Shown here piece after piece: positions 49,713-57,389 of a stretch of 64,000 bases of DNA. How positions within the stretch are numbered: the first letter of the stretch is position 1; every line of letters starts with the position of its first letter. The notes beneath the pieces were generated by a model. The model was not told the DNA's origin. It saw nothing but the letters and a program-made list of their open reading frames with translations, and ran no database searches. This DNA is from Bradyrhizobium sp. NAS80.1. Its GTDB lineage: Bacteria; Pseudomonadota; Alphaproteobacteria; Rhizobiales; Xanthobacteraceae. The stretch spans positions 1 through 64,000 of the forward strand of contig NZ_LGHL01000035.1 in assembly GCF_001908205.1 (NCBI RefSeq). The letters are read 5' to 3'. The translations under genes and the position numbers were made by a program.

Positions 49713-50601
49713 GTGCACGTCTTGTCCGTGAACGACCATGGCCGTCCGCCAAAACCGACCGCCTTCGTGCTGGCGGGCGGCGGCAGTTTCGGGGCGATCC
49801 AGGTCGGCATGATGCATTCGCTGGCCAAGCATGGAGTTGTTGCCGATCTCGTGGTCGGCTCCAGCGTCGGCGCGATCAATGGCGCCTATTATGCCGGCGA
49901 TCCCTCGCTCAAGGGCGTGCTCGGGCTTGAAGCGGTCTGGCGTGGCCTCAAGCGTCATGACGTCTTCCCGGTCACCTGGCGAAGCCTCGCCGGATTCATG
50001 TGGCGGCGGGATTTTCTGATTCCCCATGACGGCATCCGCAAGCTGGTTGAGGACCGTCTGCCCTATCGCAACCTCGAGGATGCCGCGCTGCCCGTGCACA
50101 TCGTCACCACCGATTTCGTCTCGGGAGACAGCGTGGTGCTGTCGGAAGGGCCGGCGGTGGAAGCGATCCTGGCGTCCACCGCGATCCCCGGCGCTTTCAC
50201 GCCGGTCCATTACCGCAATCGGTTCCTTGCCGACGGTGCGATTTCGTCGAACACACCCGTCCGGGTCGCGGTCGCGAAAGGCGCAAAACGGCTGGTCGTG
50301 CTGCCAACCGGCCACGCTTGTGCGGTCGAGCATCCCCCCGGTGGGGGCCGTCGCCAACGCGCTGCATGCACTGACGCTGCTGATCGCGCGGCAGCTGGTG
50401 GCGGAGCTCGAAGGGCTGGCGTCCGACATCGAATATGTCGTGGTGCCACCGCTTTGTCCGCTGGTCGGGTCACCTTACGATTTCTCGCGCACCGACGAGC
50501 ACATCGCGCGCGCTATCGCGAGCACCGATGCCTGGCTGACGCAGGGTGGTCTCGAGCGGCACGGCGTCATCCCGCACGAGGCCCAGCCACACAGTCACTG
50601 A
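49713..50601 (+). pseudogene. patatin-like phospholipase, frameshifted
   Basis: A lipid acyl hydrolase of the bacterial patatin family with the oxyanion motif VLAGGGSFGAIQVG, nucleophile GSSVGAING, and the dyad Asp in FLADGAISSNTPV. GTG 49713 follows GGGGGGAGCT. At C6-GGT-G5 (50334-50347) the frame shifts. The first frame becomes Arg/Ala-rich noise up to 50618, while the neighbour frame reads GAVANALHALTLLIARQL and continues DIEYVVVPPLCPL to a stop at 50601. Removing one G (or C) joins HPPGGAVANALHAL. The catalytic core is before the break, so a truncated product could fold only in part. Confidence 0.75.
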
Positions 50602-50632
50602 TTTGTCATTTCATTTGAAACTATTGCACTGC

Positions 50633-50682
50633 AAAAGGTCCCGGCCTGGATGGATTGAAAAGGTCCCGGCCTGGATGGATTG
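50633..50682. repeat. two exact tandem copies of a 25-base unit
   Basis: AAAAGGTCCCGGCCTGGATG plus GATTG occurs at 50633-50657 and again at 50658-50682. It lies between the patatin and glutamate-synthase-like genes, about 160 bases before the latter's start. It looks like recent slippage or a regulatory duplication. Confidence 0.85.
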
Positions 50683-50845
50683 ATTTGCAGCATCCGGATT
50701 CGGTAGCCTCAAGACAGGCTCGCGTCATATCCAATAGACGTGGCGAGGGCGTGTCGTACCCCGTCATTCTGACTGGAGGGATGTGATCGTGGCCCATGAT
50801 AACAAGATGCACAATCAGCCCAGGGGCCCCCTCGAAGAGGGGATC

Positions 50846-52471
50846 ATGGAAACCCTGCTCCTTCCGTTCTCGCCGCGCTACATCATCCTGACGATCTGCG
50901 CGGTGGTCACCGCACTTCTGATCGGTGTAGGCATTGCCGATCGAAAGGCCTTCGACATCCTGGTCACTCCGATCGTGATCTTCGGCGGGCTGACTCTGCT
51001 CGGCGTGCGCGATCTCCTGCAAAAAGGTCACGCGGTCCTGCGCAACTACCCGATCTCGGCGCATATCCGCTTCCTGCTCGAGGAGATACGGCCCGAGATG
51101 CGGCAGTACTTCTTCGAGAGCGAGAAGGACGGGATGCCATTCTCGCGCGACATCCGGGCGGTGGTCTATCAGCGCGCCAAGATGCAGCTCGACAAGCGGC
51201 CGTTCGGCACGCAAGAGGACGTCTATCGCGAGGGCTATGAGTGGATGCATCACTCGGTCGCGCCGAAGGCGCACGCCGCGGAGAAATTCCGCGTCATGAT
51301 CGGTGGTCCGGAATGCACCAAGCCCTATTCGGCCTCGGTGTTCAACATCTCGGCAATGAGCTTTGGCGCGCTCAGCCCCAATGCCGTGCGTGCGCTCAAT
51401 GCCGGCGCGAAAAAGGGCGGCTTCGCGCACGACACCGGCGAGGGCGGCGTCAGCCCGTATCACCGCGAGATGGGCGGCGACATCATCTGGGAGATCGGCT
51501 CCGGCTATTTCGGCTGCCGTCATCTCGATGGCACCTTCGATCCGGAGGCGTTCGCGCGCGTCGCCACCGAAGACCAGATCAAGATGGTCGAGCTCAAGAT
51601 CAGCCAGGGCGCAAAGCCGGGCCATGGCGGCGTGCTGCCGGCGGCGAAGGTCTCGGAGGAGATTTCCAAGATCCGCGGCGTCGCGATGGGTGAGGATTGC
51701 ATCTCGCCGGCCTCGCACCGCGCCTTCTCCACGCCGACGGGCATGATGCAGTTCATCGCCGAGATGCGCCGCCTCTCCGGTGGCAAGCCGGCCGGTTTCA
51801 AGCTGTGCATCGGCCATCCCTGGGAGTTTCTGGCGATCTGCAAGGCGATGCTGGAGACCGGCATCTATCCGGATTTCATCGTCGTCGACGGCAATGAAGG
51901 CGGCACCGGCGCCGCGCCGCTGGAGTTCATGGATCATCTGGGCATGCCGATGCGCGAGGGCGTCAATTTCGTCCACAACGCGCTGGTCGGCATCAATGCG
52001 CGCGACCGCATCAAGATCGGTGCGTCCGGCAAGATCGCCACCGCCTTCGACATGGCGCGGGCGATGGCGCTCGGCGCCGACTGGTGCAATTCGGCGCGCG
52101 GTTTCATGTTCTCGCTCGGCTGCATCCAGTCGCTGAGCTGCCACACCGATCGCTGCCCGACCGGGGTTGCGACGCAGGACCCGACACGTGCGCGCGCGCT
52201 CTACGTGCCGCTCAAGATCGACCGCGTGCACAACTACCACCACGCGACGCTGCACTCGCTGACCGAGCTGATTGCCGCGGCCGGTCTCGAACATCCGCAG
52301 GAGCTGCGCCCGATCCACTTCACACAGCGTAAGTCGACGACCGACGTGAAATCCTTCGCGCAGCTCTATCCCGCGCTACGCCCGGGCGTGTTGCTCGAAG
52401 GCACGGAGGACCCGCGGTTCCGGGACGCCTGGCGGATGGCCCGGGCGGAGACGTTCCAGCCGGCGCTATGA
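50846..52471 (+). CDS. FMN-binding glutamate synthase family protein, membrane-anchored
   Basis: A 541-residue protein with one or two N-terminal membrane helices (RYIILTICAVVTALLIGVGI; FDILVTPIVIFGG) followed by the FMN/Fe-S domain of glutamate synthase large subunit (GltB central domain). Motifs: NISAMSFGALSPNAVRALNA, KPGHGGVLPAAKVSEEISKI, VVDGNEGGTGAAPLEF, and the cluster region GCIQSLSCHTDRCPTGVATQ with three Cys for a 3Fe-4S centre. It lacks the glutaminase domain, so it is not a full GOGAT. ATG 50846 follows GAAGAGGGG; GTG 50789 is the alternative. The function of this anchored family is unknown. Confidence 0.85.
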   Translation: METLLLPFSPRYIILTICAVVTALLIGVGIADRKAFDILVTPIVIFGGLTLLGVRDLLQKGHAVLRNYPISAHIRFLLEEIRPEMRQYFFESEKDGMPFSRDIRAVVYQRAKMQLDKRPFGTQEDVYREGYEWMHHSVAPKAHAAEKFRVMIGGPECTKPYSASVFNISAMSFGALSPNAVRALNAGAKKGGFAHDTGEGGVSPYHREMGGDIIWEIGSGYFGCRHLDGTFDPEAFARVATEDQIKMVELKISQGAKPGHGGVLPAAKVSEEISKIRGVAMGEDCISPASHRAFSTPTGMMQFIAEMRRLSGGKPAGFKLCIGHPWEFLAICKAMLETGIYPDFIVVDGNEGGTGAAPLEFMDHLGMPMREGVNFVHNALVGINARDRIKIGASGKIATAFDMARAMALGADWCNSARGFMFSLGCIQSLSCHTDRCPTGVATQDPTRARALYVPLKIDRVHNYHHATLHSLTELIAAAGLEHPQELRPIHFTQRKSTTDVKSFAQLYPALRPGVLLEGTEDPRFRDAWRMARAETFQPAL

Positions 52472-52576
52472 CGTTCTGGTCCACGTACGATGCCGCCGCG
52501 TCCCGAGGCGGCACAAATTCGTGGAGGCCGGAGCCCATCTTAACGTCTGTGTCAGCTTCCGGTGTAAACTGGCCCC

Positions 52577-52816
52577 ATGGATGAGCGACGCAACAAAGCC
52601 AGGCATCGCGTATTGAAGGCCGGAACCATCGAGTTCGGCGGCGGCGCGACCGACTGCACCGTCCGCAATTTCTCCGACACCGGCGCAGCCCTCAACGTCA
52701 CCAGCCCGGTCGGCATCCCCGAGCATTTTACCCTGTTCATCCAGGCTGACGGAACGCACCTGTCCTGCACGGTGGTCTGGCGCAAGGAGAAGCGGATCGG
52801 GGTGAGGTTCGGGTGA
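52577..52816 (+). CDS. single-domain PilZ protein
   Basis: A 79-residue PilZ domain with the c-di-GMP motifs: the Arg-rich start RRNKARHRV and the DxSxxG-type NFSDTGAAL. It would bind c-di-GMP and relay it to an unknown partner. The start is ATG 52577 with a weak ribosome site. It is not adjacent to cyclase or motility genes. Confidence 0.85.
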   Translation: MDERRNKARHRVLKAGTIEFGGGATDCTVRNFSDTGAALNVTSPVGIPEHFTLFIQADGTHLSCTVVWRKEKRIGVRFG

Positions 52817-52856
52817 GGGCTCTGCGTGTGACGCGAGCTCGCGCCGCAAACTCAAC

Positions 52857-52892
52857 TGTCGTCCCGGACAAGAGAAGCGCAGATCGGGGACG
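52857..52892. repeat. short palindromic repeat (CTGTCGTCCCGGAC ... GGGGACGACAG)
   Basis: A minimal version of the CTGTCGTCCC family, without the inner arm, between the PilZ gene and the convergent CBS-protein gene. Confidence 0.7.
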
Positions 52893-52909
52893 ACAGTTGA
52901 GAGCGAAGC

Positions 52910-54205
52910 TCACCCCGTCTCTATCTCGCCGCGCCGGCTCGCGAGAATCTTGTCGATCCGCCGTCCGTCGAGATCGACGACCTCGATGTGCCAGTCGCCG
53001 AAGTCGAAGGCATCGCCGACGTTGGGCAGCATGCTGAACTGTTGCAGCACCAGGCCCGCCACCGTGTTGTAACGGTGCGGCGGCAGCTCGATGCCGAGCA
53101 ACTCGCCGAACTCGTCGACCGGCATCCAGCCGGAGATCAGCAGCGAGCCGTCGGCGCGCCTGACATAGGCCGGCTCCGGCGGCCCTTCCTCGGAATGGAA
53201 GGCGCCGACGATCGACTCGAGGATGTCGGCGGCAGTCACAATGCCTTCGAAGGCACCGTACTCGTCATAGACGAGACCGACGTGAACGGGAGCAGCTTTC
53301 AGGATGGCCAGCACGTCGCGGGCATCTGCCGACGCCGGAATGCCGGGCGCTTCGCGCACGAGGGCGCGCAGATCCGGCGTGCGTTCATTCATGTAGGCGA
53401 TCAGCAGGTCCTTGGCCTGGAGCACGCCGATCGGCTTGTCGCGATCGCCGTCCGAGACGGGAAAGCGTGAATGCGGGCTCTTCACGATGATCTCATGGAT
53501 GGCCTCCGGCGCATCGTTCAGGTCGATCTCGTTGACGTCGGTGCGCGGCGTCATCACCGCGCCGACCGGCCGGTCACCGAGCCGCATCACACCGGCGATC
53601 ATCTCCTTCTCGCCGGGCTCGAGCACGCCCGCGCTTTCGGCTTCGCTGACGAGGTGATGGATCTCGTCCTCCGAGACCTTCTCCTCGGCCTTGCCGCCGC
53701 GGCCGAGCAGCGTGAGGATCAGCTTGCCGGAGACATCGAGAAGAAACACGAGCGGCAGCGAGATTCGCGCCAGAGCATGCATGGCGGGCGCGACCTTGAC
53801 CGCGATGCTTTCGGGGTCGCGCAGGGCCACCTGTTTCGGCACCAGCTCGCCGACGATCAGCGTCGCATAGGTGATAAGCGTGACAACGATGCCGACGCCG
53901 ACGATGTCGGCAATGCCGGAGGACAGGCCGAGCTCGACCAGCCATTGTGACAGTCGCTGCCCGAGCGTCGCGCCGGAGAATGCGCCCGAGAGCACGCCGA
54001 CCAGCGTGATGCCGATCTGCACCGTCGACAGGAACTTTCCGGGATCGGCGGCCAGCGTCAGCGCCTGCTCGGCGCCGCGCACGCCCTTGGCGGCGAGCAG
54101 CGAGAGCCGGGCCGGGCGGGACGAGACCACCGCCAGCTCGGACATGGACAGAAGGCCGTTGATGACGATCAGGACGGCGACGATGATGAGTTCGACGGAC
54201 AACAT
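52910..54205 (-). CDS. hemolysin/CorC-type membrane protein with CNNM and CBS domains
   Basis: A 431-residue inner-membrane protein. N-terminal CNNM domain with four helices (AVLIVINGLLSMSELAVVSS, VQIGITLVGVLSGAFSG, YATLIVGELVPKQVALRDPE), a pair of CBS domains (VMTPRTDVNEIDLND; RFPVSDGDRDKPIGVLQAKD; YDEYGAFEGIVTAADILESI) and a C-terminal CorC/HlyC domain (LISGWMPVDEFGELLGIELP). The family is linked to Mg2+/Co2+ efflux. ATG 54205 is used; TTG 54214 is upstream. Confidence 0.9.
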   Translation of the reverse strand: MLSVELIIVAVLIVINGLLSMSELAVVSSRPARLSLLAAKGVRGAEQALTLAADPGKFLSTVQIGITLVGVLSGAFSGATLGQRLSQWLVELGLSSGIADIVGVGIVVTLITYATLIVGELVPKQVALRDPESIAVKVAPAMHALARISLPLVFLLDVSGKLILTLLGRGGKAEEKVSEDEIHHLVSEAESAGVLEPGEKEMIAGVMRLGDRPVGAVMTPRTDVNEIDLNDAPEAIHEIIVKSPHSRFPVSDGDRDKPIGVLQAKDLLIAYMNERTPDLRALVREAPGIPASADARDVLAILKAAPVHVGLVYDEYGAFEGIVTAADILESIVGAFHSEEGPPEPAYVRRADGSLLISGWMPVDEFGELLGIELPPHRYNTVAGLVLQQFSMLPNVGDAFDFGDWHIEVVDLDGRRIDKILASRRGEIETG

Positions 54206-54312
54206 TGTGCGCAATGGAAAGGTATCGGCCCGGCGGACGCCGGACCGAAGCCTTTATATATGAACTTGATACGCGGTTTGCCCGGTTCCGACCAAATTGT
54301 CGCAGGCGCGGC

Positions 54313-55626
54313 TCAGCCGCTCTCGCCGGGGTTTTCCAGGCTGAACGTTTCGGACTGCTCGTCATAGGCGAACAGCTCGGCATAACGGCCCCAGGACACC
54401 ACTGTCTTCAGCGTCTCGTCCGCATAGTCCTCGGACATGTAGTCTTCGAGCTCGTTGCGGAACCGCGCGGCAGGCGCGGTATGCGAGGGACGATCGTCGA
54501 GCACGCGGCGGATCAATCCCATCACCGGCACGTAGGTGACAAGATGTTCGGCGAACAGCTTCTTGCGGGCATCGGTCTCGAGATTGGCGAAGTGTTTGCC
54601 GGCTTCCGTCAGCATCAGGTCGCCCTCGCTGAGCTGGGCAAAGCGCAGGAGCTGGAGGGATTCGCCAAGGTGGAGGATCTCGTCGGCCTCGAGCTGGAGC
54701 TGGCTTGCGAGCACCGGCAGGTCGGCATGTCCGTAATAGGGCGGTCCCGCCAGCGTCTCGATCAGGCCGGACAGCACGTTGGACGACACGTGATGCAGGG
54801 TCATGCCGACGCCGGAGCCGGGAATGCCTTCGAGGGAAGGCGTCTTGGGCTCCGCGCGCTGAGTCATGCGCGCGTAGATGCTGTCTACGAGCTGGCGGAA
54901 ATGCGGATCGAGCCGGTTGCGCGGATGGTGCAGTTCGACCTTGATCTCCGCGGCAACACGTCCCGGGTTTGACGAGAACACCAGGATGCGATCGCACATC
55001 AGGACCGCCTCCTCGATATTGTGCGTCACCATCAGGATCGACTTGATCGGCAAGCGACCTTCCATCCAGAGATCGATCAAATCGGTGCGCAGCGTTTCGG
55101 CGGTCAGCACATCGAGCGCCGAAAACGGCTCGTCCATCAGCATCAAGTCTGGGTGCACGACCAGCGCACGAGCAAAGCCGACGCGCTGGCGCATGCCGCC
55201 CGACAGCTCCTTGGGAAAGGCCGACTCGAATCCGTCGAGGCCGATCAGGTCGATCGCCGCCAGCGCACGGTTGCGCCGTTCATTGGCATCGACGCCGAGT
55301 GCCTCCAGCCCGAGCTCAACGTTCTGGAGCACCGTCAACCAGGGAAACAGCGCGAACGACTGGAACACCATTGCGACGCCGTTCGGCGGCCCGATGATCG
55401 ATTGGCCCCGGCAGGTTGCCTGGCCCGAGGATGGCTTGACCAGGCCGGCAATGATTCGCAGCAACGTGGACTTGCCGGAACCCGAGCGTCCGAGCAATCC
55501 CACGATCTCGCCCGACCGGATCGTGAGGTCGACTTTCTCCAGGACCAGCAGCTCCTCGCCGCTGCCCTTGGGAAACGATCGGCACACACCGCGGATATCG
55601 ATGAGGGCAGGGGGTTGGTCGAGCAT
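54313..55626 (-). CDS. ABC transporter ATP-binding protein with C-terminal AAA-associated domain
   Basis: A 437-residue ATPase: Walker A GRSGSGKST (about 45-53), FQSFALFPWLTVLQNVELG, signature LSGGMRQRVG, Walker B LMLMDEPFSALD, and VTHNIEEAVLMCDRIL. From about residue 280 a second domain (GLIETLAGPPYYGHADLPVL, EILHLGESLQLLRFAQL, LMLTEAGKHFANLETDARKK) matches the AAA-associated regulatory domain found on some NitT/TauT ATPases. ATG 55626 follows GAGGAGGCAATC. The fused double permease is 13 bases upstream. No binding protein is in the operon. Confidence 0.88.
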   Translation of the reverse strand: MLDQPPALIDIRGVCRSFPKGSGEELLVLEKVDLTIRSGEIVGLLGRSGSGKSTLLRIIAGLVKPSSGQATCRGQSIIGPPNGVAMVFQSFALFPWLTVLQNVELGLEALGVDANERRNRALAAIDLIGLDGFESAFPKELSGGMRQRVGFARALVVHPDLMLMDEPFSALDVLTAETLRTDLIDLWMEGRLPIKSILMVTHNIEEAVLMCDRILVFSSNPGRVAAEIKVELHHPRNRLDPHFRQLVDSIYARMTQRAEPKTPSLEGIPGSGVGMTLHHVSSNVLSGLIETLAGPPYYGHADLPVLASQLQLEADEILHLGESLQLLRFAQLSEGDLMLTEAGKHFANLETDARKKLFAEHLVTYVPVMGLIRRVLDDRPSHTAPAARFRNELEDYMSEDYADETLKTVVSWGRYAELFAYDEQSETFSLENPGESG

Positions 55627-55639
55627 GATTGCCTCCTCG

Positions 55640-57373
55640 TCAGCCGAGCCGCAGGCGGCGCTCGCCAAAGGCATAGAGCGGCCGCCAGACCAGACGATTG
55701 AACAGCGTCACCAGGATACACATCGTGGCGATTCCGAGAATGACGCGCGGAAAGTCGCCGGCTTCTGTCGCCGACGCGATATAGGCGCCAACGCCCGTCG
55801 CCCTCAGATGCGTGTCGCCCCAGCTTGCGACCTCCGCGACGATCGAGGCGTTCCAGGAGCCGCCTGAAGCGGTGATCGCGCCAGTGACGTAATAAGGAAA
55901 GATGCCGGGCAGGATCGCCTTGAACCACCAGCGCCATCCACCGAGGTGGAGGCTGCTGGCCGCCTCGCGCAAATCCGTCGGAAAAGCGCTCGCGCCCGCG
56001 ATGACGTTGAACAGGATGTACCACTGCGTGCCCAGGATCATCAGCGGACTCAACCAGACATTGGGGTTGAGCTTGAAGGTGACGATGGCAACGACGAAGA
56101 CGGGGAAGGCAAGATTGGCGGGAAACGCAGCAAGAAACTGCGCCAGCGGCTGGATGCGTTCGGCCAGTTTCGGCCGCAGTCCGATCCAGACGCCGACCGG
56201 CACCCAGATCAGCGTCGCGAGGCCGATCAGCACGACGACGCGCAACAGCGTGATCAGCCCGTCGCGGATCACGATGAGGACATCGGCCAAGCCAAGCCTG
56301 GCCGAGAGATAGCGATACGTAAGCCAGCCAGCATAGGCTGTACCGGCGAGGATGAGCGCGATCCAGAGCGCGTCGATCAAGCGCGACGGCTGGTTCCTTG
56401 CCTTGGCTGCGGGCTGCAGGTCTGGCAGCGAGACACGCAGGTTGGAAATTGCGCGATTGAGGGTTGAAAAGGGCAGCGTGAGGGCGCGGAGGGCGCGGGT
56501 GCGGCGAAACAGGTCGAGCATCCAGGACGTAGGAGCCTCGCCCGAGGCTGTCTGCTCGAAGCGGAATTTGTCCGCCCAGGCGACGATGGGACGAAACAGC
56601 AATTGATCATAGGCGATGATGACCAGCAGCATCGCCAGGATCGCGTAGAAGATCGCCGGCAAATCCTGCTGCTGGATCGCCAGCGCGACATAGGAACCGA
56701 CGCCTGGCAAGGTCACTGTGGTGTTGCCGACGGTGATCGCTTCCGAGGCGACCACGAAGAACCAGCCGCCCGACATCGACATCATCGCGTTCCAGATCAG
56801 TCCGGGCATCGCGAAGGGTACGTCGAGGCGCCAGAAGCGCTGCCAGCCCGACAGATGAAAGCTCTGCGTGGCCTCTTCCAGATCCTTCGGTACGTTACGA
56901 ATCGACTGGTACATGCTGAAGGTCATGTTCCAGGCCTGGCTCGTGAAGATCGCAAACACCGAGGCGAGCTCGGCGCCGAGCACCTGGCTCGGAAACAGAT
57001 TCATGAAAAAGACGACGGTGAAGGTGAGGAAGCCCAGGATCGGCACGGACTGGAGGATGTCCAGCACCGGGATCATGACCATCTCCGCGCGCCGGCTTTT
57101 GGCGGCGATTGCCGCGTAGATGAAGGTGAAAACCGTCGAACAGACGATCGCAAGCAGCATGCGCAGGACGGTACGCAGCGCGTAGAGCGGCAGGTTTGCC
57201 GGATCGAGCGTGACCGGCGTGCGTTCCAGCTCGGACAGGGGCGCAGTAGTCTGCTCGCCGCCGTAGACGATCAGCACCATGGCGCCGATCACCAGGATCA
57301 GTGCCACGACATCCCAGACATTGGGGCGCAGCGCCCGGCCGATCGCGGCCGTGCGGATATCTCTCGGCTTCAT
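55640..57373 (-). CDS. ABC transporter permease, two permease domains fused
   Basis: A 577-residue inner-membrane protein made of two NitT/TauT-type permease halves. The first (about 1-280) has the coupling loop VPKDLEEATQSFHLSGWQRF. The second (about 335-577) has FPTDLREAASSLHLGGWRWW. The two loops are clearly homologous. Each half carries about six helices, so one chain provides the whole channel. ATG 57373 is used; the frame runs back to 57436 without protein-like sequence. The porin gene lies 16 bases upstream, suggesting one transcript from outer to inner membrane. Confidence 0.9.
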   Translation of the reverse strand: MKPRDIRTAAIGRALRPNVWDVVALILVIGAMVLIVYGGEQTTAPLSELERTPVTLDPANLPLYALRTVLRMLLAIVCSTVFTFIYAAIAAKSRRAEMVMIPVLDILQSVPILGFLTFTVVFFMNLFPSQVLGAELASVFAIFTSQAWNMTFSMYQSIRNVPKDLEEATQSFHLSGWQRFWRLDVPFAMPGLIWNAMMSMSGGWFFVVASEAITVGNTTVTLPGVGSYVALAIQQQDLPAIFYAILAMLLVIIAYDQLLFRPIVAWADKFRFEQTASGEAPTSWMLDLFRRTRALRALTLPFSTLNRAISNLRVSLPDLQPAAKARNQPSRLIDALWIALILAGTAYAGWLTYRYLSARLGLADVLIVIRDGLITLLRVVVLIGLATLIWVPVGVWIGLRPKLAERIQPLAQFLAAFPANLAFPVFVVAIVTFKLNPNVWLSPLMILGTQWYILFNVIAGASAFPTDLREAASSLHLGGWRWWFKAILPGIFPYYVTGAITASGGSWNASIVAEVASWGDTHLRATGVGAYIASATEAGDFPRVILGIATMCILVTLFNRLVWRPLYAFGERRLRLG

Positions 57374-57389
57374 GCGGCCCGTCCCTGGG

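Noticed and set aside
50621..52318. 565-codon open frame on the minus strand
   Set aside because: It is the antisense shadow of the FMN glutamate-synthase-like gene, with no signal, domain or ribosome site.
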